Assembly (NCBI GenBank): GCA_036784855.1
Contig: JAZDSV010000001.1
Location: 496,001-560,000, forward strand
DNA: 64,000 nucleotides
Direction: 5' to 3'
Origin: Aphelidium insulamus
Taxonomy: Eukaryota; Aphelidiomycota; Aphelidea; Aphelidiaceae
The notes beneath the pieces were generated by a model. That model was not told the DNA's origin, made no database searches, and worked only from the letters and a program-made list of their open reading frames with translations. The position numbers and the translations under genes were made by a program. Shown here in pieces: positions 1 to 10,213 of the stretch (within the stretch, counting starts at the first letter, position 1; the number at the start of each line of letters is the position of its first letter).

Positions 1-157
1 CCCAGGCGGCATTGACGTCGCGAAATCGGTCGGCACCAGCTGGATTCTTGTCTGGATGGTATTGGAGAGCCAGACGACGGTACGCGCGTTTAATGTCGGC
101 CTGACTGGCGGACGGTGGCAACTCTAGCGCCTGGTAGAGCGCCGTCTCGCTGGGCAT
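1..157 (-). CDS. DnaJ/Hsp40 J-domain protein, 3' part cut off by window edge
   Basis: The reverse strand from the ATG at 157 reads a J-domain start: helix I, then helix II (ADIKRAYRRLALQYHPDKN), with the diagnostic HPD tripeptide at residues 34-36. The HPD loop is what stimulates Hsp70 ATPase, so this is an Hsp70 co-chaperone. Only about 52 residues lie in the window, so the subclass (type I, II or III), any zinc finger and the cellular location cannot be told. It is transcribed away from the bL33m gene, with a 229-bp shared spacer that holds a palindromic CCAAT box. Confidence 0.88.
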   Translation of the reverse strand, partial: MPSETALYQALELPPSASQADIKRAYRRLALQYHPDKNPAGADRFRDVNAAW

Positions 158-224
158 GACAAATGTGGACTGTATGGAAAGAAAAAAAAGAAAGAAAATC
201 CACGTTGTGCAGCCGGCTTCTCTG

Positions 225-234
225 ATTGGCCAAT
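225..234. promoter_or_regulatory. Palindromic double CCAAT box between divergent DnaJ and bL33m genes
   Basis: ATTGGCCAAT is a perfect 10-bp palindrome carrying one CCAAT box on each strand. It lies 68 bp upstream of the DnaJ start and 153 bp upstream of the bL33m start. This is the geometry expected of an NF-Y/HAP-type site serving a bidirectional promoter; the binding itself is inferred. Confidence 0.5.
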
Positions 235-386
235 TCCGCACTCTTATTTTTGTCTTGGGTTGCATCTGGTTGCATTTGGCCGATTAAGAATGGGACGGCG
301 TTCGGGGTAGGCGCGTCCCACCACCGTGATAATGACGCACACTCACCCCACCCGCACGTAGTCGAGTTCTGACCAAACTGTACAGC

Positions 387-617
387 ATGGCTGGGTCGGG
401 CTACTTTTACACAATGTCGCGCAAGCGCGGTGCGCCCAAGATGGAGCTGCGCAAGTACGATCCACTAGGTAAGTTGCACGCGTCTAGTCGCTTGCAGTGC
501 TATATAGGCATATTTTTGTGCATAACATGATCTTCTACTAACTTTAATACAGTGAGGCAACACGTGTTATTCACCGAGAGCCGACCAAGCATGAAGGCAT
601 TTACCACTGCACAGTAG
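387..617 (+). CDS. MRPL33: Mitochondrial ribosomal protein bL33m
   Basis: Two exons, 387-468 and 553-617, encode 48 residues; the intron (469-552, 84 bp) has GT-AG ends and interrupts a valine codon in phase 1. The spliced product reads GYFYTMSRKRGAPKMELRKY then DPLVRQHVLFTES. This matches the bL33 core (GHFYTT...KLELKKFDPVVRQHVIYKE in bacteria), including the invariant KYDP and VRQHV stretches. Length is normal for bL33 (about 50-55 aa). It is an organellar large-subunit ribosomal protein, most likely mitochondrial. It falls below a 60-codon ORF cutoff and is split by an intron, so simple ORF calling misses it. It is divergent from the DnaJ gene. Confidence 0.85.
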
Positions 618-1090
618 ATTCATTACAACAGCTTGTGCATCTGCATATATATATATATATATATGTATATATATGTTTAGCTATACATATACTGTATATA
701 TATGCAATGTACGGCATAGCACTGGAACGTCACTACGATGTGGTACAATTACTCTGTGGCATATCAGCATCTAGATGTTGACCAAGCTTGCATGTGCTAA
801 TTGTTGCGTTAAGTGTGATCCGCTAGTTTAATGTAGCGCCGGCCTTTTTAACATAATATTACGATTGTCTGGGCAAATGGTACCATGGATAATGCATGTA
901 GGTAAACAAGTTGCTTAATAGATGCTGAAATAGGTGAAGGTAAAGCAATATGAGGGCGCAATCCGATTGGTAGACGTTGTAAAGTGCGTCAGCTTCCACA
1001 TATAATACAATTACATATACATATATTATATACAGACGGTTAGGGTCAAGGTCAGCCTGTTAATTCAAGCAATTTGGAGTCACTCACGCA
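618..1090. repeat. Spacer with AT microsatellite
   Basis: This 473-bp AT-rich spacer separates bL33m from the ankyrin-like gene. It holds a (TA)n tract at about 645-665 and further interrupted TATA runs at about 665-705 and 1010-1035. The latter lie 55-80 bp upstream of the next ATG and may include its TATA element. No coding signal is seen. Confidence 0.6.
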
Positions 1091-2950
1091 ATGGGCGACG
1101 ATTTGGCAGTTGACGCGGCTTCTGCGGGACAGCTGGACGTGTTGAAGTTGCTGGCTGCCGACGGGTATGCTCTGACATCGAAAGTATGTTTGACGGCGGC
1201 AAAGGCCGGTCATTTGGCTGTGCTGCAGTGGGCACATGATTACGGATGTCCGTGGGGCGTTGACACGTGCGCTGCCGCGGCGCTCGGTGGCCACTTGGCG
1301 GTGCTGCAATGGGCGCGCGCAAATGGCTGCCCGTGGGGTGCCAATACGTGCACTGCGGCTGCATACGGCGGCCACTTGGCAGTGTTGCAATGGGCGCACG
1401 AGAATGGATGTCCGTGGAACACTTCGCCGCGCCTAAATTCCGACGCCTTTGTCGAGGTATTTCAGTGCAGGCGCGACATACACTGTCCGTGGGATATTTG
1501 GACGTGCGCGGCTGCTGCGCGTGGCGGCCATCTGGAAACGATGCAGTGGGCGCGTGCTATTGGATGTCCGTGGGATGAAACCACTTGTGCTGCAGCTGCG
1601 CTAAGTGGTCATTTTGAGGTGTTGCAGTGGGCGCGTGAGAACGGCTGTCCATGGGATGCCAAGACATGCTCGTATGCTGCAGAAAATGGCCATTTAAAGA
1701 TGTTGCAGTGGGCGCGTGCTAACGGGTGTCCCTGGGACGCTAGAACGTGTTCTGCTGCAGCGCGTGGCGGTCATTTGGAGCTGTTGCAGTGGGCACATGC
1801 CAATGGCTGTCCGTGGGATGAAAATACGTGCGCAAATGCCGCAGAAGGCGGTCATCTAGAGATGCTTCAGTGGGCTCGTGCAAATGGGTGTCCTTGGGAT
1901 TCCCACACTTGTTTAGCCGCTGCACGGGGCGGCCACTTGGCAGTGCTGAAGTGGGCACACACTAATGACTGTCCGTGGAGAGCGTCAACATGTTCGGCTG
2001 CTGCACGTGGCGGTCACTTGGACATGTTGCAGTGGGCGCATGCTAATGGGTGTCCTTGGGACGAATCTACGAGCTTGGATGCAGCATATGGTGGCCACTT
2101 GGCAGTGCTTCAGTACGCAATAGCAAATGGGTGTCCGTGGCATAAATACACCAGTCAGTTTGCTGCTCGTGGCAGTCATCTTGAGGTGTTGCAGTGGGCG
2201 CATTCAAATGGGTGCCCGTGGGACAAGCGTTCATTCTCTGTTGCTGCACAATGCGGTCACTTGGAGGTGGTACAATGGGCCCGTGCTCAAGGGTGTCCGT
2301 GGGAGGCTGACACGTGTTCTGCTGCAGCACGTGGCGGTCACTTGGAGTTATTGCAGTGGGCGCACAATAATGGTTGTCCTTGGGATGCTGGAACGTGTGC
2401 TGGAGCTGCATCTGGCGGACACTTTGCAGTGCTGAAGTGGGCCCGCGCAAATGGTTGTCCCTGGGACACGCAAACAATGACCAGCGCCGCCGAAAACGGT
2501 CATCTAAAGGTGTTACAGTGGGCGCATGAAAATGGGTGTCCATGGGATGAAGGTACATGTGCCGCTGCTGCACGTGGTGGTCATCTGGAGTTATTGCAGT
2601 GGGCCCGCGGTAATGGGTGCCCGTGGGATGCCGATACCTGCTCTGGTGCTGCAATTAGCGGTCATTTGGAGTTATTGCAGTGGGCGCACAATAATGGCTG
2701 CCCATGGGATGCTGGAACCTGCAGTGCCGCCGCATTTGGTTGGCAGTTCGAGCTCTTGCAGTGGCTGCGGGCTAATGGATGTCCGTGGGATGAAAGTACG
2801 TGTTCTGCAGCGGCAGAGCGTGGCGATTTGGAAATGTTGCAGTGGGCAGTTGCAAACGGATGCCCGTGGGATGCAAACAAATTTCGCGAGGCAAGTTTCT
2901 ACAAACCCAAATACATTACCGACTGGGCAGCCGAAAATGGACTGATTTGA
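1091..2950 (+). CDS. Ankyrin-like repeat protein with 21 CPW repeats, intronless
   Basis: A single 619-residue ORF built almost entirely of a roughly 27-residue repeat (81 nt at DNA level). The consensus is GHLEVLQWARANGCPWDxxT followed by CxAAARG. Counting the invariant CPW gives 21 repeats. The GHL..LQWA...G segment is the ankyrin helix-turn-helix; the Cys-Pro-Trp replaces the usual loop and TALHxA start. Such cysteine/tryptophan-rich ankyrin proteins form large families in several protist lineages and act as protein-binding scaffolds; no partner can be named. There is no signal peptide, membrane segment or catalytic domain. One repeat (around 1430-1490) is degenerate and lacks the AAARG half. 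The lack of introns contrasts with the neighbours and fits recent growth by tandem duplication. Confidence 0.9.
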   Translation: MGDDLAVDAASAGQLDVLKLLAADGYALTSKVCLTAAKAGHLAVLQWAHDYGCPWGVDTCAAAALGGHLAVLQWARANGCPWGANTCTAAAYGGHLAVLQWAHENGCPWNTSPRLNSDAFVEVFQCRRDIHCPWDIWTCAAAARGGHLETMQWARAIGCPWDETTCAAAALSGHFEVLQWARENGCPWDAKTCSYAAENGHLKMLQWARANGCPWDARTCSAAARGGHLELLQWAHANGCPWDENTCANAAEGGHLEMLQWARANGCPWDSHTCLAAARGGHLAVLKWAHTNDCPWRASTCSAAARGGHLDMLQWAHANGCPWDESTSLDAAYGGHLAVLQYAIANGCPWHKYTSQFAARGSHLEVLQWAHSNGCPWDKRSFSVAAQCGHLEVVQWARAQGCPWEADTCSAAARGGHLELLQWAHNNGCPWDAGTCAGAASGGHFAVLKWARANGCPWDTQTMTSAAENGHLKVLQWAHENGCPWDEGTCAAAARGGHLELLQWARGNGCPWDADTCSGAAISGHLELLQWAHNNGCPWDAGTCSAAAFGWQFELLQWLRANGCPWDESTCSAAAERGDLEMLQWAVANGCPWDANKFREASFYKPKYITDWAAENGLI

Positions 2951-3544
2951 AGTGAATAGAGAGCGGAGTTTAAGGGAGTTTTGATATATTTAGACCTATG
3001 TGTGCATTGACAGTGCTGGCTGAAAAGAGAATACAATTTATGTTTTGGTATCAAGACGCGGTATAAGCTGCTGTATTAGTGTGTAATGATAATATTTAAT
3101 GCTCTCCCGACCAATGGAGGCTCTAATGAACGAAATCTCTGCGTCTTCATCCACCATGCAACCAGCCAGATACTTGCACTGTCAGCTTATTTTCATGTGG
3201 GTATTGGCACGGCTGGCCTGGGGATTTGGGAATTATAATACTTCCACTAACCCATTCTACACCACCCATAACACTCCATAATACTAATATAATAATACCA
3301 TCTGCTTTCACTGTAAATTGTAAAGTCGGTCAGTCTATAGATTCCACACATATACAGCGACTGTTGGATCTGCAGGATCAATGGCTAAGTCGCAGCATCA
3401 CTCTGGCATACATTGCAACTACATGTATGGTATGCGGTTTGTGTCTATCATCAATTGAGAAGAATCTATGTATTCATGTTTCTCAATCGGTAGCCAAGAG
3501 ATATCCAACAGCGATCCGGTAACAGTGCAGATCCCAGAACACAA
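2951..3544. other. Spacer, no gene seen
   Basis: 594 bp between the ankyrin-like gene and the NDUFB8 gene. Short ORFs occur but have no family resemblance, no repeat structure and no splice-linked continuation. It presumably holds the 3' UTR of one gene and the promoter of the next. Confidence 0.5.
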
Positions 3545-4169
3545 ATGCTTGAACGGGCGGCACAGCGGCTGCAGCGGACTTGCCCGTCGGCCTTGCGCCC
3601 CATGACACTGCGCCCAACGACACTGCGACCAGCTGCCCAGGCACTCATGCTGCGCTGGCTGCCACCGCCGCGCAACTACGACCCGCAGTTCGGCGACTAT
3701 CCCAACCTGCCGTGGTCCCCATTCGAGACGCGCTCGCCTTACGTGCACTGGGACGACCCGGTACACCGGCGCAACTTTGGCGAGACGGTGCGTGCCAGTA
3801 TGCACATACATACTTGTGCGTGTGTATAAGAAGTAATCGACGCTCCCTGCGTAGCTGCCGGAAGAGTTTGACGTGCAGGACGCCTGGTTCCAGGGAGACC
3901 ACGACGCGGTGGAGGGCTGGGTGCAGGGTCTGCGCGGCCAGTTTGCGCTGATGGCCATCGTGGCCGGCTTCATGGGCCTCACCTATCTCACATTCAACCC
4001 GTCGTGGAAGCCGCCCAAGAAGCAGTTGCCGCCCGAGGTGCAGCGCTACCTGGACACGGCTGGGTGGGACCGCGTGGTGAAGCGGCCATACGAGCCGGTG
4101 GGTGCCAACCTGTCGGTGCTGAACACGGCCATTCCCGCCAGCAGCGGTGCGGCTCATGCGGCGCACTAG
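3545..4169 (+). CDS. NDUFB8: Mitochondrial complex I subunit NDUFB8/ASHI homologue
   Basis: Exons 3545-3787 and 3855-4169 give 185 residues; the 67-bp GT-AG intron is in phase 0. The N-terminus is Arg/Leu/Pro-rich with no acidic residues for the first 40 positions, as in a mitochondrial presequence. The block GDYPNLPWSP...RSPYVHWDDP...RRNFGE then matches the NDUFB8 signature (DYPxLP, DPxxxWDxPxxRxNFGE). A single transmembrane helix follows at about residues 116-133 (FALMAIVAGFMGLTYLTF), then a soluble tail. This is an accessory subunit of the membrane arm of NADH:ubiquinone oxidoreductase. Its 3' end converges with the cystathionine gamma-lyase gene, about 110 bp away. Confidence 0.8.
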
Positions 4170-4278
4170 TTGGCTAATTGGAGGGCAATATATACAGACA
4201 CTTACCACACACACACATAGTGATGGCGCATCATCTCTGTTGTTCGGGTAAACTGCAGATGCAGTGCGGGCCGAGAGA

Positions 4279-5995
4279 CTACTTGGCCACGGCCTTTTCG
4301 AGTGCCTGGCGCACGTCTTCCACCAGGTCCACCGCTTCCTCAATGCCCACCGACAGCCGGATCAGCGTGTCGGTGATGCCGAGCAGTTGCCGGTCCTCCG
4401 CGCTGACGCTGCCATGTGTCATCACGCACGGCAGCTCCACCAGGCTCTCCACGCCGCCCAGCGACTCGGCCAGCGTGAACAATTTGGTGGCGGACAGGAA
4501 TTTGGTGGAGGTGGCCAGGTCGCCGCGGATACGGAACGTGATCATGCCGCCGAAACCCTTTTGCTGACGCACCGCGAGAGCGTGTTGCTTATGCGACGGC
4601 AGTCCCGGGTAGATCACTTCGGTGACATGCGGCGACGATTCCAAAAATTTGGCCACGGCCAGCGCGTTCTCCTGGTGCTGTCGCATCCTCACATGCAGCG
4701 TCTTGAGTCCTGATTATTAGGTGATGATGTATATATGGTGTGTGTATGTGTGTCTATAGTTGGATGTATATATGGTATAGTATGTATGTATGTGTATATG
4801 TATGCGTGTATGTGTGTATGTATGTCAGTGTATGTATGCGTGTGTCTGTGTATGTATGTGTGTATGTATGTATGTGTGTACGTGTGTATGTATGTGTGTA
4901 CGTGTGTATCTATGTATGTGTGTATGTGTGTATGTATATGTATGTATGTGTGTATGTATGTATGTATGTATGTATGTGTGTATGTGTGTATGTGTGTATG
5001 TATGTATATGTGTGTATGTAAGTATGTGTGTATGTAAGTTTGTGTATATGTGCGTATATCTATAGTTGTCTGCATATAGAAGAATATATATGCACATCGA
5101 GACGCACAATTACTAACCACGGTTGGCCAGAAAGCAGTCGAACGCGCTTGGCACGGCGCCAATACTGTTTTGTAGGAACTTGAGCTTGGCGTAAAATTCC
5201 TCATTGCTTGTGAGCGCCATGCCCATGACGGCGTCACTGTGCCCGTTCAAGTACTTTGTCACCGAGTGCACCACCACGTCGGCGCCCAAGTCCAGCGGGC
5301 GCTACACGCACAGATAAGAATGAGAACTGATGAATGCAGCCATCCAACACGCCTGAAAGTATGGACTAAGGAATGTGTTGTCCACCACCAGCAGACAGTT
5401 GGCATAGCGATGCACAATGTCCGCCACGGCTTTAATGTCCACTAGCCGCAGCGTGGGATTAGTCGGTGTCTCCACCCACACCAGCCGCGTGTTGGGGCGC
5501 ATGGCACCCACCAACGCATTCGGATCCAGCAAGTCCACAAACGTCACCTCCATGCCCATGGTGGCCGCGGCGACTTTGGTAAAGTAGCGATAGGTGCCGC
5601 CGTACACGTCATTCACGGACACAATGTGCGACCCGGTGGGCAGCGTGCTCACGATGGAAGCCGTGACCGCCGAGCCTGACGAGAACGCGAGACCTACGAC
5701 GCTTCAGAGATGTGAATAGACGGACAATACCTTCCACACCATGCTTAGCCTTTTCAAGGGCGGCCACTGCCGTTTCGAACGCCTTGCGAGACGGGTTCTG
5801 ACTGCGGCTGTACTCGAACCCCTGATAGTCATTTAGCGCGTGCAGTGCACACCACACACTCGCGCATACCTTGTGCACACCAGGCGCAGACTGGGCAAAC
5901 GTGGTGGAGAGCGAGATGGCCGGTATGACGGCGCCGGTGGCTGCATCGGGCGCCTGGCCAGCGTGCACGGCGTCCGTGGCAAATCCTTCAAACAT
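4279..5995 (-). CDS. CTH: Cystathionine gamma-lyase (Cys/Met-metabolism PLP enzyme)
   Basis: Five exons: 5870-5995, 5731-5821, 5353-5693, 5118-5301 and 4279-4709, 390 residues, the usual family length. Landmarks are the YSRSQNP substrate loop, SSGSAVTASIV, the VVDNTF aspartate that holds the PLP ring, and the Schiff-base lysine in SVTKYLNGHSD at about residue 202. The C-terminal part carries VIYPGLPSH and GGVESLVE...MTH. The enzyme cleaves cystathionine to cysteine, ammonia and 2-oxobutyrate in cytosolic transsulfuration; cystathionine gamma-synthase or beta-lyase relatives are the alternatives. The start at 5995 gives FATDAVHAGQ, the canonical N-terminus. Intron 2 (5694-5730) is only 37 bp. 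Intron 3 (5302-5352) is GC-AG, required by frame and by the conserved SPYFQ/RPL junction. Intron 4 is 408 bp because of a microsatellite. Confidence 0.93.
4739..5065. repeat. TGTATG/TGTA microsatellite inside a CTH intron
   Basis: About 325 bp of interrupted TGTA, TGTG and TATG repeats fill intron 4 (4710-5117) of the cystathionine gamma-lyase gene. All long reading frames here are low-complexity (Cys-Val-Tyr-Met on one strand, Thr-His-Ile on the other) and are not genes. The intron is about eight times longer than the others in the gene because of this expansion. Confidence 0.9.
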
Positions 5996-6118
5996 TTTTA
6001 GTTCCAGTGTTGCGTGGGAATGTTGCTGCACATTTGTAGTAAAAGCAGTCCAAGCAGTCCAAGCAGTTCATGTATTGCATAATAACAAAATACACAAAAA
6101 ATGTGTATTAATCGATAG

Positions 6119-7278
6119 TCAGTGGTAGCCATCAAGGCCCATGGTGAGTGAGAGTCCGTAGTGGTCGGAGAGGCGTGTGAGAGCGTGCTGGTATCTGTCG
6201 GGCACAGAGTCCACCATGTCCAGCTTCACAGAGACTTCATTAGTGCACCCGCGACACAGAAAATAGTCGATGGATTGCAATGGGTCAATGTCGTCAGAGT
6301 TGCATTTAGACTGCAGATAGTTGCCGTGCCCGAATGTTATTGTGTGCACGCCGTTAGTGTCGAGATACAAGTCTTTCCATTTGGGGTACCCGGGCGGCAA
6401 GTTCTCATTGCTACAGCACTGTTAATCTAGTTGTGAATGTAGTCAGGAACACCTACAGCAATGTCATGGTTCGCCAGTACTCTGACATGCCGTTCGAATC
6501 AACAAATGGCTCCACTGCATCAACGTTCAGATCACCGGCAAGCAGTAGCGGCTCGTTGGCGGGACATGCTTGCTCGTCGATGAATTCCTTCAACTCTGCC
6601 AACTGGTTCAGGCGCGCAATGGCGGTTTCGTCGTCCAGCGCCGCACTGTTATACGACGCTTGCAAGTGCGTGGTGACAATGTGAACGTGCAGATCGCCGC
6701 CCACATCTAATTTTGCATAAATGGCGCCCTTGCTTGCGTACTTGTCGACGTTCACGCCATGCTTGTACACATGCAATCGGCTCTCAATTATGGGGAACTT
6801 GGACAGCAGAAGTAGGCCGCTGTCCAGAAACTTCCACGGATACCACCATGAGATGAAGCTACCGGGACCCTTCGCGTGATACTCGAAGCCATACTGCACG
6901 CATATATAGATGGTCAACGAGGATACAAATACATGGCAGCATTACCTGGCGCAGACAGTGCATAATGTGCCGCTGACGGCCGCTGCCAAACAGCTCCTGG
7001 AATGCAATAACATCGTACGCGTCGTCGGTAGCCATACCGCCAATGTACTCGCAAAAGGCCTCGCGCCGCTCCCACCGGTACTTGGCGCCGAATGGAATCT
7101 GGAAAAAGTTGTAGGTGAGCACTTTGAGCGTGGCGACGCGCTGTATTTGGCTGCTGACTGGTAGTTTGACCATGGCAGGAATGTTGTCCACCCCTGTGAC
7201 CGCGGCGCCATTCACCGCGACACCACTCACCACGGCTACGGCCACAAGCAGCCATGCACATGCAGCCAGCACTTTCAT
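6119..7278 (-). CDS. Secreted endonuclease/exonuclease/phosphatase-fold phosphodiesterase, sphingomyelinase-like
   Basis: Three exons (6946-7278, 6457-6893, 6119-6410; introns of 52 and 46 bp) encode 353 residues. The ATG at 7278 opens a hydrophobic signal sequence (VLAACAWLLVAVAVVSGVAV), so the protein enters the secretory pathway. The EEP-fold motifs follow in order: LTYNF near the start, the metal-binding glutamate in AFQELF, THLQAS, GDLNVDA, IDYFL and the catalytic SDHYGLS at the C-terminus. Family knowledge makes a Mg-dependent sphingomyelin phosphodiesterase (secreted neutral SMase C type) the best guess, because of the signal peptide and SDHYGL ending; a secreted nuclease or inositol phosphatase cannot be excluded. 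Confidence 0.75.
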
Positions 7279-7978
7279 GTTCAAATGTCAATTTTCTTCT
7301 TTCCGCGTGCGCCACGTGATTCGTGCGCCATCAATGCTGCCAGGGGTGAAATCGTGGTGCATCTTGCCGTGATTAATGTTGTGCTTCTGCGCTCTCTCTC
7401 TCTCTCTCTCTCTCTCGGGATGCAGTCGCCTTAGTCATCCATATCCCGAGTGAGAAAATTACCCCAGTATTTCATGCAATATACATTGTCTAGTCTGGGA
7501 AATAGTATGAAACTATGTGGTTGACAAAAAACTTCGTCATACAACGTTGTTTTAATCATGCTCAATGTAAGCATTCGGGACGCCTATAGGCACAGGTAGA
7601 GGCACCACGTACATAGGCATGTCACATCGACCACCATCGAATATCATCGATGTTTGTCACAAGATGTCGCTATTTTTGGACCACCTGTTTTCACGGACCA
7701 GTTAGAAGCCGCATCTGGTTGCTACACACAACTAGCACTAAGCCGTTGTCATCGCCATCTTGCACACACACGCGCACACACACGCTCGCTGCTTCTCTCT
7801 CTCTCTCTCTCTCTTTTTCTCTCCCAACGTCTCGTCGCTCCCGTCCACTGCAATATCTCACACCGCGTGCTTGCCCCTCCCACGCGTAACAATCAACATC
7901 CAACAACAAGGCAAGTATCCGCCTTTCACCAGTAGATCCTAATTGTGTGCGTGTCTGTCTCACGGTGCCACTGCTGAC
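7279..7978. promoter_or_regulatory. Divergent promoter region with two CT tracts
   Basis: 700 bp between the secreted phosphodiesterase (-) and the AMPK-type kinase (+). It contains a (CT)n tract at about 7392-7416, a CA-rich run at about 7763-7785 and a second (CT)n tract at about 7795-7814, about 165 bp before the kinase ATG. Pyrimidine tracts at such positions often mark core promoters or 5' UTRs in compact protist genomes. No conserved ORF is present. Confidence 0.45.
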
Positions 7979-10213
7979 ATGGATCCGTGTGTTCAGATGC
8001 CGGAACAAGTAATGGAACAATCGGCACGCATACGCCCACTGGCCGAGATCTACAACAAGGACCCCGAGTTCATTAACCGACGCGTCAATGAGATCCTGTT
8101 GTCGCTGCCCGAGTGGGATCGCGAGCAGGTGCTGACGGATTTTCGCGCCAAAGCATCGCTCACCGCCAACAATTCCGTCATGATACTGGCCGGGCTGCTG
8201 GAGTCGCATTTCCAGCACTTGTACAAGGTACACTTTCATCGGATCGTATGTTTTATATTGACGACATTTTTGTAGGAACCACTGCTTACGAACGGTACTG
8301 CTTGCTGCGATGTGAGTGTGCACGGCCGCTCACAATTTACCGCTTAGAGTCCATTTCGTCGCCGACAATGGTGCCGAGCACGTCCATGTCTGATCGACAC
8401 GTCGGCGACTACCAGTTTGTCAAAACACTCGGCAAGGGCACGTTCGGCAAGGTCAAGTTGGCACAGCACAAGATTACCCGTAAAATGGTTCGTGTGGCTC
8501 TCTCCGCACACACATCCATGTGCTGACATATCTTGTGCACACAGGTTGCCATAAAGATCATGGAAAAGGCCAACATCAAGACCACCAAGCAGCGGATCAG
8601 TGTGCAGCGTGAAGTGCGTCTGATGAAGCTGCTCAACCATCCGCACATTGTGTCGGCACTCGAGGTGTTTGAGAGCGCCGAGCACTACTGGATTGTCATG
8701 GAGCATGCGCCGAGTGGAGAGCTGTTTGACTACATTGTCAAGAACGGCATGATCAAGGAGCCGGAAGCGCGGCGGTTCTTTCGGCAGATTCTCTCGGCCG
8801 TCGAGTACTGCCATCTGGTAACTTTGATCTCATATCCGTCATACTTGTACTTATATATCCGCGCGCAGAACTCTATAATCCACCGCGACTTGAAGCCGGA
8901 GAATCTGCTGCTGGACTCCAACTTCAACATCAAGATCATTGACTTTGGCTTTGGCAACACCTTTCACCGGGACCGCTTCCTGGACACGTACTGCGGTTCG
9001 CCATTCTACGCCGCACCGGAAATGATACAGGGCATTCGGTACATTGGACCGGAGGTTGACGTGTGGAGTCTGGGCGTGATACTGTTCGCACTGCTCAGCG
9101 GGCGCTTGCCATTTGACGCCACCACCATGAACGAGCTGTATGAAAAGATTGCCAAGGGCAAGTACGTCTGCCCGCAGCACTTTAGCTCAGGTACATCCCT
9201 TTTGCTCTCTCGTTTAGTGCCAGTGCCGAACTCACTCCGCAGACATTGTCCACCTGATCAGCCGCATGCTCGAAGTCAACCCGGCCAAGCGAGCAACGCT
9301 GGCCGAGATAAAGCACCACGTCTGGGTCAACCAGAACTATGACTGCATGCCCAGTGCATTTGTACCGCCGCGCCCACGGTCAATAGCCACACCGCACCCG
9401 GACAGCTATCGCGAGCTGATGTCGTACGGCTTCCGCACCGAGGACGCCATGATTGCCCTGACGACCGATGTCGGCCCGCACCCCATCACCAGCCTGTACT
9501 ATCTGATCGAGGAGGCCCGGCAGCGGCGAGTGCTTGCCCAGTCCGCCCACACAAAGGGCCGTGCCAAGCCCACAATTGCGGCCAAGTACTCGGCCACGGC
9601 AAACTTTAGACCGCCCGCCATCCACATGCCCAAACCGCCGCTTGTGTCAGACGAGAGCTTTGATCGCATTGCCGCCGAACTCAATGTCGATAATGGCCCC
9701 GACGGATCCGACGGCGCAACTACTGCCGCATCATCGGCATCGCGGACGCCGTCACCCAGCAAGGAGCAGCGCTGCAGCAGCCCCGCCAAAGTGGTCAAAG
9801 GACTGTTCAACTTCCAGACCACGTCCACGCTCCCCTACTCGTCGCTGTGTGCCGAGATTGAGCGTGCGCTGCACGCCAGTGGCATTGCCTACGAACGCAA
9901 CGGCGAGAGCATGGTGTACATTTGCGACGCGGAGAAGGGCAACCGGTTCGAGATCGAGATGGCCCCCGTCAGTAGTGGGTCATCAGGTGCTTCAACTGCG
10001 GCAGCCACAGCCGCCACCATGCTCCCGGTGGAGATATCGCCGGAACATAATTGTTACGGAGCGGCGCCCGGCAAGTGGACTGCGTCCGACGGGCAGCAGC
10101 AAGACTATGCGGGCGGCAGTCCAACATTTGACATTTACGTTCGACGACTGCGCGGCAACCTGTGGACACACAAGCGAGTGTGCGGCCGGCTGCTAGAACA
10201 GATGAATCTGTAG
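7979..10213 (+). CDS. AMPK-related Ser/Thr kinase with UBA-like and KA1 domains (MARK/BRSK/Kin1 type)
   Basis: Six exons: 7979-8227, 8276-8294, 8348-8487, 8545-8817, 8869-9190 and 9243-10213, giving 657 residues. After an N-terminal extension of about 105 residues comes a complete kinase domain: glycine loop LGKGTFGKV, VAIK (lysine about 140), HRDLKPEN (about 232), DFGFGN (about 252), and the activation loop LDTYCGSPFYAAPE, whose threonine is the LKB1-site position in this family. A UBA-like segment (SYRELMSYGFRTEDAMIAL) follows, then a low-complexity Ser/Ala linker and a C-terminal KA1 domain ending IYVRRLRGNLWTHKRVCGR. The architecture is that of polarity and microtubule-affinity kinases; KA1 binds acidic membrane lipids. 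Exon 2 is a 19-bp micro-exon, needed to keep frame between the extension and the kinase domain. Confidence 0.9.

Noticed and set aside
1052-2880. Several ORFs on both strands within the ankyrin-like gene
   Set aside because: They are shadows of the 81-nt repeat in other frames.
1091-2950. CRISPR-like regular repeat array
   Set aside because: The period is 81 bp of coding sequence with no unique spacers; the window is eukaryotic.
4739-5065. TGTA/TATG repeats as interstitial telomere
   Set aside because: The unit is irregular and not a known telomere repeat; it lies wholly within an intron.
4735-5237. Several ORFs of 90-180 codons rich in Cys-Val-Tyr-Met or Thr-His-Ile
   Set aside because: They are translations of the TGTA microsatellite inside a CTH intron, with no complexity or family match.
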